Made by a program: the position numbers and the translations under genes. A stretch of 13,971 bases of DNA, from assembly GCA_017632155.1 (NCBI GenBank), contig JAGBRZ010000129.1, forward strand, positions 1-13,971, written 5' to 3'. This stretch comes from Clostridia bacterium (lineage in GTDB: Bacteria; Bacillota_A; Clostridia; Oscillospirales; CAG-272). The notes under the pieces are model-generated. The model was given only the letters and a program-made list of their open reading frames with translations. It had not been told where the DNA came from and ran no database searches. Shown piece after piece: positions 7,057-13,511 of the stretch. Each line of letters starts with the position of its first letter. Positions within the stretch are counted from its first letter, which is position 1.

Positions 7057-8169
7057 TTAATTCTTAATCGAATATGTGTCAGACCACATAACATAGTTTC
7101 TGAATACCTCCCCAACTTCATTAGTTGAATAGAATATGCGGTTCTCCCGCAGGCACTTCAAGATAAACATCGTCAGTTTATCGTTGTGCTTAGTCAGTGC
7201 CATCCGGTAGTTCCACTTCTCGCTTGCATAGGTTGTGTATACAATGTCCTGCGTGTCATCTTTGATGGGTGTTGTTTTCTTATGAATAAAGATGAACGGC
7301 CCGGTGTCGTTGACTACAATCTCACAATGAAGCAGATCGTCATTGAAGTCGATGAAGAAATTGTACACAATATCCTTGGGTTTGATTTTGGTTGACAGGT
7401 GCGGGTAGATGGAAATTTCCCACGCACCACCTGTAATCATTTGAAGCTCTGGATTGTCGAACGCGAAATAAACGTCAGATGCTTTACCTCCTTTTTTGTT
7501 AGAGCTTCCGGTGTATTCGCATACAACTTGCAGGTCGCTGTCTGCATATTGATACACGTCTACTGTACCGGGTTCTTGGTCTTTGATATGGGTCAAGCCC
7601 ATTTCTTGGAAATACGGACAATATTTGTTGACTGTGTTTCCGAGCATGATAATTTTTACATTGTCTCTATGCCGGATGATAGTGGATAGCGTGTTTGCAA
7701 ACAGTATCCATTCGTTAGGCAGATAACCATTTCTCGACATGAATTCATCAAAAATGACGGTTGTAATCTTTGGAAACGATATGGATTTATAATGTTCCAT
7801 GCTGTTCAAGTCAAAGGCATAGCCGCAAGGCTCTTCCGCTCGCAAATGGTCTTCTTCTGTGTTTTTGGCTAAGTAAAACTTTGATACGCTGTAGTCAACT
7901 CCATTAAACTCGGAATTTGTCAGTTGCTGAATGAAGCCATTCTCTACATGACCGGAGAAAAGGTTCATAAGATTTTTCTTTTTTATGTCCTCTCCAAAAC
8001 GACGGATGTAGGCAAACTGCTCGCCAGACTTTATATACTTTTCCATGGCGTAGGAGAGCGCGGAGTACGTTTTACCGTTACTCCGCTCTCCATACACAAC
8101 GTAATAGTACGCATCGGGATAATCTTTGACGAGATGTTTGAACTCATAAAATTCAAACTTCTTCATCAT
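7057..8169 (-). CDS. DNA packaging (encapsidation) ATPase, phi29 gp16-like
   Basis: 370 residues (phi29 gp16 has 332). Walker A is GERSNGKT at residues 27-34, and Walker B is TTVIFDEF with Asp141-Glu142. A GNTVN stretch near residue 178 fits the sensor region of the FtsK/HerA-type packaging motors. This motor pumps DNA into the prohead through the connector. The start overlaps the end of the Cys-rich gene upstream; ATG 8169 and ATG 8166 are adjacent, and GAGGGG just upstream better suits the second. Unlike in phi29, where gp16 belongs to the late operon, here it is the last or next-to-last gene of the leftward early-type operon. The Walker A codons form a strong inverted repeat (8053-8091). 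Palindrome copies are at 7207-7219, 7306-7317 and 7891-7902. Confidence 0.88.
   Translation of the reverse strand: MMKKFEFYEFKHLVKDYPDAYYYVVYGERSNGKTYSALSYAMEKYIKSGEQFAYIRRFGEDIKKKNLMNLFSGHVENGFIQQLTNSEFNGVDYSVSKFYLAKNTEEDHLRAEEPCGYAFDLNSMEHYKSISFPKITTVIFDEFMSRNGYLPNEWILFANTLSTIIRHRDNVKIIMLGNTVNKYCPYFQEMGLTHIKDQEPGTVDVYQYADSDLQVVCEYTGSSNKKGGKASDVYFAFDNPELQMITGGAWEISIYPHLSTKIKPKDIVYNFFIDFNDDLLHCEIVVNDTGPFIFIHKKTTPIKDDTQDIVYTTYASEKWNYRMALTKHNDKLTMFILKCLRENRIFYSTNEVGEVFRNYVMWSDTYSIKN
8053..8091 (-). other. Strong inverted repeat over the Walker A codons of the ATPase
   Basis: GGAGAG plus CGGAGTA (8053-8058, 8061-8067) pair with TACTCCG plus CTCTCC (8079-8091): 13 base pairs with one 2-base bulge and an 11-base loop. 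In the mRNA this would be a stable hairpin about 80 codon-bases into the gene. It may be a by-product of the P-loop sequence. Confidence 0.5.
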
Positions 8170-8356
8170 AACCCCTCATTTTTGTCTGTCTCGGGCAGAA
8201 ACCCTCACACGCATCGGCGGCATAGTCGAAATCTTGCGGGTATACCGAATATCGTTCGCAATACCACACATTGTAGTCGCCACTATACTCGGAAAAAGTA
8301 CAGTCTTTGCAACTACGGCCTTTCTTGCGCTTGTCACCTTTTTGTCTTTTTACCAT
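8153..8356 (-). CDS. Small Cys-rich, probably metal-binding protein
   Basis: 67 residues with a very basic N-terminus (KRQKGDKRKKGR) and five cysteines at 16, 19, 33, 50 and 54 (CKDC, WYCERY, ACEGFC), the usual look of a small zinc-binding phage protein. It overlaps the polymerase stop by 7 bases (ATGGTAA) and the ATPase start by 17, so it is translated as part of the same operon; AAGGAG in the last codons of the polymerase could serve it. Function unknown. The basic arm plus metal knuckle suggest nucleic acid contact, perhaps in packaging or replication given its neighbours, which is inference. A palindrome copy (GTAGT-CGCC-ACTAT) is at 8273-8286. Confidence 0.75.
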   Translation of the reverse strand: MVKRQKGDKRKKGRSCKDCTFSEYSGDYNVWYCERYSVYPQDFDYAADACEGFCPRQTKMRGYDEEV

Positions 8357-10422
8357 GTTTCTTCTCTCACTCCTTGTACATATTTGATAAAGTCTCTGTA
8401 TACATCAGAGATTGTCATTTGATACTCTGATGGCTCCATGTGAATGAAACTTAGTTCGTGATAGTAATTCTTAATGCCGGTGTAGTCGACGACAATGCCC
8501 TCACATTCAAAATCAACATAAGTTGATGTAAGACGGCCTGAATATTTTGGCGGTACATATAAGTTTTCTGCAAATGCTTCAAAAGGATCTTCAAAATGTG
8601 TAACAAGATAGTCACAGCCACTCTTTTTATTAAGGCCAGCTACTGTTAAATAATGGCGGTCTCCTTTGCGCATAAAGTACCGTTTAGCACCAAGTGTTTT
8701 GAACTCGTCGTACACACCCTCAAAATCCCATACTCCAATTGGCTTCTCCTCGCCTTTTATGTTGCATGGTGATAATTCACTTAAGGGGATGTTGTGATGT
8801 TTGGCGGCTGTAGTCAACTCCGCTAAAACGCTATTGTTGTATGCCTGAATGTAGTCTAAATGCTTTTTGTAATTGAGCACTTTTAGGCTGTCAGTGTCGG
8901 CATAAATATAATCATCGCCATATTCCATGATACCGGTGAATAAATTAAATCTTGCCCACGCTGTAACCCATACGCCCCAGGGATAAAATAAAAATCTTTT
9001 TTTGCTTTCATTGTATTCCTTGATAGCCTTTTCCAAGTCCGGTTTTGTAGACTTAAACGGCTCTGGGTCGTCTGACAGATACTCAATTACATCTCTGACT
9101 ATATCAGTAACACACATACCATAGGCGGCGTTCAACATACCTTTAGCTATAAGATACTCCAATTCTTTACCCTCCACTCCTTTTAACATAGTTTTATCTT
9201 TATACAGTTTTACAATTGAAAGTACAAAATCTTTTGGAAGATATCCTTTTTCGTAAATATACAAATCGGATATCTCCATTCTATCCCATTTGTAAAATGC
9301 TTCGTAGACAGCAAAATCAACTTCTGTGCAAGTTATTGTTAGTTTAGATGCATATACAACTCTTCCGTTGTCAACTACAAATACGTCATTGTCGTCAACT
9401 CCAATGCATTTTGATTTAGATATTGGGTGGTCGTTATGCATTGTAGGGAATACATCATAAATGGTTAATCTAAACATGCAACAATATCGTGACAGATACA
9501 TATTAAGAGTTTCACTGTCTATCTGTTCGGTTACCAATCTACCTTTTGACATAGGAAATTTTTTGGCTATCATTACATACGGATATGACGATGTAAAGTC
9601 ATATGATGCAACTTTTTTTAATATTTTACCAGAATATCTTGCATTAGCGTGAGTAAATCCACCTTGAAAACATTCCTTTAATTCCAAATATTCGTTTGGC
9701 TCAAGAGTTAAAGTTTCCATTAGTGAACGATAACGCTTATATCTGTTAAAACAGTTTTTTCTACAATAGTTGCGAACATATCCAGTGTTCGTCATAGGTA
9801 TTTTAGTAATGTCACCGTCACTTTCGATTTTTTCTTGAATGTAACTTAACAATACTCGAATATCATTTTCACAATAGCCAAGTTCTTTTTCTGTTAAAGG
9901 TGTATCTGATGTACGAATTAAATTATAGTCTAAATCACCTACCATTTTATGAACTGGATATTTTTTGAGATCGTCCTCTCCAACTTTTGCAAGAGATTTT
10001 TGCGCAAGTTTGAGACTGTCACGATATTCAATGCCGTCAACTACACCGTACACAGGTTTACGCTCTTCAAGAAAAAAGGTAGCATCCCATGTAAAGTGTT
10101 TGCGCATCCATTGAAACTCGTATGGCATATTGTGTATATATACAGCAAGTCTAACATCAGTCGCAAGGTCAAGAGCTATGGATAGCCGATGAATAAATTT
10201 TTTATATTCATCCCATGTTCTACCATATGTGACCCACTTATAGAAGCCAAACATCCAAATATACATACAACCTTGCTTTTCACCGTCTATATAAAACGAC
10301 GATGTTTCGATATCAAACGCGGCTGGAACATTGTAGTAGCGACTACGATTACGTTGTTTTACTGTGGGGACATCATTTTTTAGGTTTATTATTTTTTCCA
10401 GTATATCCCCTTGCGATATCAT
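8350..10422 (-). CDS. Protein-primed family B DNA polymerase, phi29 type
   Basis: 690 residues from ATG 10422. Exonuclease motifs: ExoI DIETSSF (Asp37, Glu39), ExoII HNMPYEFQW (Asn98, with Glu102 where phi29 has Asp66), ExoIII YCENDIRV (Tyr183, Asp187). Polymerase motifs: A DFTSSYP (275-281), B KGMLNAAYG (427-435), C YADTDS (507-512), KxY (580-582). The YxGG-like region is QGGFTHANARY (about 253). Residues 380-425 correspond to the TPR-type insertion of protein-primed enzymes. At 690 residues it is longer than the 575 of phi29, mainly around residues 290-380 and in the C-terminus. An upstream ATG at 10500 has a good site (GAGGAG, 7 bases) but would overlap the terminal protein gene by 128 bases; ATG 10422 overlaps it by 50. 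Palindrome copies are at 8482, 8810, 9367, 9391, 10033 and 10333. Confidence 0.95.
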   Translation of the reverse strand: MISQGDILEKIINLKNDVPTVKQRNRSRYYNVPAAFDIETSSFYIDGEKQGCMYIWMFGFYKWVTYGRTWDEYKKFIHRLSIALDLATDVRLAVYIHNMPYEFQWMRKHFTWDATFFLEERKPVYGVVDGIEYRDSLKLAQKSLAKVGEDDLKKYPVHKMVGDLDYNLIRTSDTPLTEKELGYCENDIRVLLSYIQEKIESDGDITKIPMTNTGYVRNYCRKNCFNRYKRYRSLMETLTLEPNEYLELKECFQGGFTHANARYSGKILKKVASYDFTSSYPYVMIAKKFPMSKGRLVTEQIDSETLNMYLSRYCCMFRLTIYDVFPTMHNDHPISKSKCIGVDDNDVFVVDNGRVVYASKLTITCTEVDFAVYEAFYKWDRMEISDLYIYEKGYLPKDFVLSIVKLYKDKTMLKGVEGKELEYLIAKGMLNAAYGMCVTDIVRDVIEYLSDDPEPFKSTKPDLEKAIKEYNESKKRFLFYPWGVWVTAWARFNLFTGIMEYGDDYIYADTDSLKVLNYKKHLDYIQAYNNSVLAELTTAAKHHNIPLSELSPCNIKGEEKPIGVWDFEGVYDEFKTLGAKRYFMRKGDRHYLTVAGLNKKSGCDYLVTHFEDPFEAFAENLYVPPKYSGRLTSTYVDFECEGIVVDYTGIKNYYHELSFIHMEPSEYQMTISDVYRDFIKYVQGVREETW

Positions 10423-11068
10423 CCCACGTTCCACTCCAAACGGTAGAGTTGGTGTAGTCCTTGATGTTCGGCCTGTTCCAGCTAACTGTTTCGCCGCCAT
10501 AGTTTCGCTCCTCGTTCATTTTTTCTATTGTGGCTAATATGTCAGCACCCACTTCTTCTGGCTTTATTTTGTTACTTCTACGCTGGCGTACCCAGTCTCC
10601 GAGTAGAATTTTTAACTGATTTGAGCCTGTAAAATTAGCGTGAGTTGCATACGTTTCATAGTATTTTTCATATGCCTCCCAAAACATATCACGCTCTCTT
10701 CTTGTCATTCTGAACAAGGGGTTTCCATTATAGTCAACTCCAAAGATACTGGCGTCTTGCTCCCTCATAACTTCACGAGCGCCTGCGGCTGTGGCTGTGC
10801 GTGCTTGAAAAAATTGCTGAATGCGAATTAATTCTGCTTGAAGAGACGCTGTGGACATTTTGTTGACTTGACGCTCTCCAACTTTACTCTCTTTAATTTT
10901 TTCAAGAGCTGGAGACCATGACAAATGGGCCTTATTCAATGATGCTTCACGCTTTGTGTACAACTCGCGAGCTTGCGTAACCATGGAACGGAGCTTGCTG
11001 ATATCTTTACGACCGGGAATATCCTGCGGTTGTAATTTTTTTAGCTGTTGAACGGTTAATTTTTTCAT
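10373..11068 (-). CDS. Probable terminal protein (primer for replication)
   Basis: 231 residues, strongly basic and largely helical, directly upstream of and overlapping the polymerase gene, the position of the terminal protein in phi29 (266 residues). A coiled-coil-like stretch runs over about 25-100 (LRSMVTQARELYTKREASL and SLQAELIRIQQFFQART), followed by a Tyr/Trp-rich segment (MFWEAYEKYYETYATHANF) and a basic tail. In this system the protein binds the polymerase, supplies a hydroxyl for the first nucleotide and stays covalently on the 5' end. I cannot identify the priming residue. The call rests on position, size and composition, not on a recognised motif. ATG 11068 follows GAGGTG and overlaps the preceding stop (ATGA). 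A palindrome-like copy is at 10730-10741. Confidence 0.7.
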   Translation of the reverse strand: MKKLTVQQLKKLQPQDIPGRKDISKLRSMVTQARELYTKREASLNKAHLSWSPALEKIKESKVGERQVNKMSTASLQAELIRIQQFFQARTATAAGAREVMREQDASIFGVDYNGNPLFRMTRRERDMFWEAYEKYYETYATHANFTGSNQLKILLGDWVRQRRSNKIKPEEVGADILATIEKMNEERNYGGETVSWNRPNIKDYTNSTVWSGTWDDIARGYTGKNNKPKK

Positions 11069-11319
11069 TTTGACACCTCGTTATATTTAGATAACCAATA
11101 CAAATGATAAAACCGTTCATATAAATAACTTTCCAAAATGGCATAAACATGTTTATTTATTCCATACTCTTCTTGAAGATATTTAATTCTATGAATATAG
11201 CACTCATATTTTACTTTTAAGTTTTCAATACCGGGTGGGTTAAGATTAACGGTCTTATCAATGTCTTGCAACATGTACCATAAATTTTTTATGGATATAT
11301 TCACGAAATTTTTTTTCAT
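11065..11319 (-). CDS. Small early protein, unidentified
   Basis: 84 residues from ATG 11319, chosen because GAGGAT lies 6 bases upstream; an in-frame ATG at 11343 would overlap the previous gene and lacks a site. The sequence is helical and rich in Tyr, Lys and Ile (YECYIHRIKYLQEEYGINKH, ESYLYERFYHLYWLSKYNE), with no cysteine pairs or membrane segment. It is very AT-rich, as is its upstream neighbour. The stop overlaps the terminal protein start (ATGA), implying coupled translation and perhaps a replication-related role. I recognise no family. Confidence 0.7.
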   Translation of the reverse strand: MKKNFVNISIKNLWYMLQDIDKTVNLNPPGIENLKVKYECYIHRIKYLQEEYGINKHVYAILESYLYERFYHLYWLSKYNEVSK

Positions 11320-11321
11320 AA

Positions 11322-11579
11322 TTATCCTCTTTTCATAACCCACGAATGTGAACGAACCCCATCATAAAATACTTCATATGCTTTGATGTACTGAAATTCA
11401 TGCTCTCTTATAGCATACATGAGAAAATCTTCTTCATTCTTAAATGCACGACTACATATTGCTTGTCTACCGTCATTGAACCGTATGATGATTTCTACGA
11501 TCGGCTCTTGACTGATGATTTTTTCAGTAATATGCAGTTTACCGTCATGCAAATATCCAATTCTATAATTTTTTTCCAT
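11322..11579 (-). CDS. Small early protein, unidentified
   Basis: 85 residues: MEKNYRIGYLHDGKLHITEK, then IVEIIIRFNDGRQAICSRAF, and an EHEFQYIKAYEVFYDGVRS segment. The mix of short beta strands and a helix suggests a compact globular fold. It has the best ribosome binding site of the early operon, AGGAGG 6 bases before the ATG, just after the terminator at 11591-11625. Only two bases separate its stop from the next start, and its final codons (AAA AGA GGA) supply that gene's binding site. No family recognised. Confidence 0.72.
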   Translation of the reverse strand: MEKNYRIGYLHDGKLHITEKIISQEPIVEIIIRFNDGRQAICSRAFKNEEDFLMYAIREHEFQYIKAYEVFYDGVRSHSWVMKRG

Positions 11580-11590
11580 GATAAACCTCC

Positions 11591-11625
11591 TAAAAATAAA
11601 GGGGCCGAGGTTGAACCCCAGCCCC
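11591..11625 (-). terminator. Intrinsic terminator inside the early operon
   Basis: On the minus strand a ten-pair stem, including two G-U pairs, is formed by 11601-11625 around the 5-base loop TTCAA, followed by TTTATTTTT. It lies after the 121-aa gene and before the replication genes. No promoter was seen between it and the next gene, so it probably works as a partial terminator that lowers expression of the downstream genes. Confidence 0.8.
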
Positions 11626-11628
11626 GTT

Positions 11629-11642
11629 GTAGTTATGACTAC
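11629..11642. promoter_or_regulatory. Palindrome copy between the 121-aa gene and its terminator
   Basis: GTAGT-TATG-ACTAC, perfect arms, 3 bases after the stop codon of the 121-aa gene and directly before the terminator stem. The arrangement is the same as after the head gene at 3323-3338. Confidence 0.75.
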
Positions 11643-11645
11643 GAT

Positions 11646-12011
11646 TTACAGGATATCGACGTTTGCGTACCGCTTACCCTTTGCAGGCGGCAACACGCGA
11701 ATTTTTACCCCACCATCTGCTTCGAGATCAGCGGATGCGGCGGCACAATCCCCGCCATATTCTTCTGCCCATGCAACGCACAGCTTGTTCAGAAGTGTGC
11801 CACCGTTCAGATAGTTGTCAGGCAGTTCCTTGAAGACGATGACGGGATAGAGCTTCTCGTCGCCGGTTTCCTGGTCAACTCCGATAACCATATCGAAGGC
11901 GATAATTGTGAGCTCCTTCTCATAAATATCTTCCTTTTCGATTTTAGTGCGGTTCACCTGGAGTTCGGACTTGGACAAGGTCTGCTGTGCGATCAGTTTG
12001 AAGTTTGACAT
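11646..12011 (-). CDS. 121-residue early protein, possibly the single-stranded DNA binding protein
   Basis: MSNFKLIAQQTLSKSELQVN opens a protein with beta-rich segments (KELTIIAFDMVIGVD, EKLYPVIVFKELPDNY) and an acidic, Ala-rich middle (EEYGGDCAAASADLEADGG). Its length is close to phi29 p5 SSB (124 residues). Like that gene it lies in the early operon upstream of the replication genes. Codons are GC-rich and its own terminator follows, both signs of abundant product, as a stoichiometric SSB would need. No family motif was recognised, so SSB is inference from size, position and expression signs. AAGGAAG precedes the ATG by about 8 bases. A weak palindrome-like copy is at 11871-11882. Confidence 0.55.
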   Translation of the reverse strand: MSNFKLIAQQTLSKSELQVNRTKIEKEDIYEKELTIIAFDMVIGVDQETGDEKLYPVIVFKELPDNYLNGGTLLNKLCVAWAEEYGGDCAAASADLEADGGVKIRVLPPAKGKRYANVDIL

Positions 12012-12044
12012 AATTTTTTCTTCCTTTCAAAATTTTTTATGTAA

Positions 12045-12060
12045 TGTAGTCGAAACTACA
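12045..12060. promoter_or_regulatory. Palindrome copy between the 110-aa and 121-aa genes
   Basis: TGTAGT-CGAA-ACTACA, six-base arms perfectly complementary, one base after the stop codon of the 110-aa gene and 33 bases before the start of the 121-aa gene. Confidence 0.75.
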
Positions 12061-12061
12061 G

Positions 12062-12394
12062 TTACCCAACCATACCGTCTTCATCCGCACCGGGATAAAA
12101 ACTGGATTTTTTCTTCGGAGTTACCTCCGCGTGAGTATTAAAATAAAAAGCCGCTCGAATAAGCTGTTCTTCTTTTCTTATGTACTCACGAGTTTCTTTA
12201 GATAAGGGAGCTGTCTCCGTGCAAGGATAATGCTCATAAGGTAATACATCAATGTAAAGCGAATTTTTTTCGCCATGCAAATTTTTTTTCGAGGCCACGA
12301 AATCTTCCAAAAGGTCATGTACGATCTGAATGGCTTCGTCGTCAGCTTCAGGTAATAGGGATATTAGCTCGTATACCATGCGGTCACGTTTCAT
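12062..12394 (-). CDS. 110-residue acidic early protein, unidentified
   Basis: MKRDRMVYELISLLPEADDE is followed by a helical, acidic segment (AIQIVHDLLEDFVASKK), a YIDVLPYEHYPCTETAPLSK stretch, and RKEEQLIRAAFYFNTHAEV. A start at 12409 would add MELTT, but those five codons are the palindrome element itself, and GGAG within it sits 8 bases before ATG 12394, so the shorter form is preferred. It is the second gene of the early unit, after the 119-base structured gap at 12410-12528. The helical N-terminus could mediate protein contacts. No recognised family. A related inverted repeat lies near the 3' end at 12117-12128. Confidence 0.7.
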   Translation of the reverse strand: MKRDRMVYELISLLPEADDEAIQIVHDLLEDFVASKKNLHGEKNSLYIDVLPYEHYPCTETAPLSKETREYIRKEEQLIRAAFYFNTHAEVTPKKKSSFYPGADEDGMVG

Positions 12395-12407
12395 TGTAGT
12401 CAACTCC
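12394..12407 (-). promoter_or_regulatory. Palindrome copy fused with the SD and start of the 110-aa gene
   Basis: On the minus strand GGAGTTGACTAC runs into the ATG at 12394. It is identical in its 12 core bases to the coding-region copies at 7891-7902 and 8810-8821, yet here the GGAG serves as ribosome binding site. Confidence 0.65.
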
Positions 12408-12434
12408 ATAAGGTCAAATTTGGTCAGAGTCAGT

Positions 12435-12447
12435 GTAGGTTAACTCC
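12435..12447. promoter_or_regulatory. Degenerate palindrome copy in the 12410-12528 gap
   Basis: GTAGG-TTA-ACTCC, flanked by GT and AC so that the whole (12433-12449) reads as an imperfect 17-base inverted repeat. It lies 28 bases upstream of the next copy at 12396-12407. Confidence 0.5.
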
Positions 12448-12478
12448 ACTAACATACCGGGAAAGTGGGTTTTAGTAC

Positions 12479-12517
12479 CTGGAGAATGGGGAGGTGGTTA
12501 ACCTCCCCTATCTCCAG
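12479..12517 (-). ncRNA. Long stem-loop in the gap after the regulator gene
   Basis: CTGGAGA/TCTCCAG and GGGGAGG/CCTCCCC form two 7-bp helices separated by a 2x2 internal loop and closed by a 7-base loop (12495-12501). No U tract follows on either strand, so it is not a standard terminator. It begins 12 bases beyond the regulator stop codon on the early transcript. It could be an mRNA end-protecting, attenuating or processed structure. The loop region GTGGT-TAA-CCTCC looks like a decayed dispersed palindrome. Confidence 0.55.
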
Positions 12518-12528
12518 TTAGCCCTGCT

Positions 12529-13488
12529 TTACTCGGCAGGTTTGCACTGCGCTCTGACTTTGGCCAGTTTGCGCTCGTAAAAGGCCCGGTCGTCGTCGTC
12601 GTGTACATCGCCGCCCATGTAGACAATGTACTCGTCCAGCGTACAGGTCAACACGTTTATAGTCTTGGGCTTGCTCTTTTTGCGTTTCACTTCGGAGCCG
12701 TCCGAAATAAGGGCAATTTCAACCTTGGAAATTACGCCCGTTGTTTTGTCGTACATCATGTACATGTTACCCGGCGATACTTCGAGCTTTACTGCGCCCT
12801 CTGTCCCGGCCTCTACGTTATTGACAAACTCGTCAAACGTGTGAACATCGCTTTCGGATACCTTAGTGATGATGTAGTTGTCGTGTCTCCCCTCTGTAAT
12901 AGCGTCAACTTCGTTCAGCCCCTTGATTTCTCTGTAGTAGAGATTTCCCGCGACTTCGCAAAAGTATGCCACATACTCTTTGGCGATCTTCGGCTTGTCT
13001 GGCTCTTTGACGGACTTTGCGAAATCGCGAAGTTCCTTTTGCGTCATACCCGGACGCAGTCTCCCGTCGTCCATCGCCGCCTTGAGTGTTTCCTCTGGAA
13101 CATTCTTGAGTTCAACGATCTTCGACGGGCTGTCGCCTATCATGGCAACAGCACGCTGTTTTGCGGCACTCTCGCTATTGTAGAACGTCTTCCCGGCTTG
13201 CGCAAGCTTGTAGCAATAATCCTTTTCAAGCCCGAAAGTTGCCATGGCAAATTCAGCCGCGCTCTTGAAACCGTCGTCTTTGTAGTATCCGTTATCTTGA
13301 ACGGTTCCGAGTACCTTTGCGAGAAATACATCACGCTTGTTATTGGCGTTCAGTACTTTTACGCCAAATTCAATGCTGGCGTTCAACTCTTCAGCGATCT
13401 TCGCCGCGCAAAGATTAAGTGCTTCGTTTTTGAAGTGGTACTCTTTAGCGAGTGTCGTGGTGGTGGTAATAAGTTCTGTTGTTGTCAT
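12529..13488 (-). CDS. Putative DNA-binding regulator, first gene of the early operon
   Basis: 319 residues from ATG 13488, set by AAAGGAG 8 bases upstream. Residues about 73-100 (GFKSAAEFAMATFGLEKDYC and YKLAQAGK) read like a helix-turn-helix of the kind seen in ParB/KorB-like and DUF3102-like phage proteins. It is followed by PSKIVELKNVPEETLKAAMD and MTQKELRDFAKSV (about 120-160), the usual ParB-type follow-on helices. The C-terminus has a basic patch (KRKKSKPKTINV, about 268-280) and an acidic loop (DVHDDDD). Codons are GC-rich. It is the first gene after the early promoter, and two copies of the dispersed palindrome lie between that promoter and its start while none is inside the gene, so it could autoregulate and bind all the copies. 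This role is inferred; the family call is moderate. Confidence 0.6.
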   Translation of the reverse strand: MTTTELITTTTTLAKEYHFKNEALNLCAAKIAEELNASIEFGVKVLNANNKRDVFLAKVLGTVQDNGYYKDDGFKSAAEFAMATFGLEKDYCYKLAQAGKTFYNSESAAKQRAVAMIGDSPSKIVELKNVPEETLKAAMDDGRLRPGMTQKELRDFAKSVKEPDKPKIAKEYVAYFCEVAGNLYYREIKGLNEVDAITEGRHDNYIITKVSESDVHTFDEFVNNVEAGTEGAVKLEVSPGNMYMMYDKTTGVISKVEIALISDGSEVKRKKSKPKTINVLTCTLDEYIVYMGGDVHDDDDRAFYERKLAKVRAQCKPAE

Positions 13489-13511
13489 GGTAAATACTCC
13501 TTTCGTAATTT

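Noticed and set aside
7924..8430. 168-codon plus-strand frame opposite the ATPase and Cys-rich genes
   Set aside because: It crosses three well-supported minus-strand genes and has no initiation signal.
934..10044. Repeated VVD/VVN/GVD peptides as a shared protein motif
   Set aside because: The same nucleotides appear in other frames (ELTT, SLTT, SRYYN) and antisense, so the repeat is at the nucleic acid level.
4160..12407. TTGACT inside many palindrome copies as -35 promoter boxes
   Set aside because: I checked about 17 bases downstream of the copies at 4160, 7891, 8810 and 12396 and found no usable -10 hexamer. The symmetry and the copies without TTGAC also argue against it.
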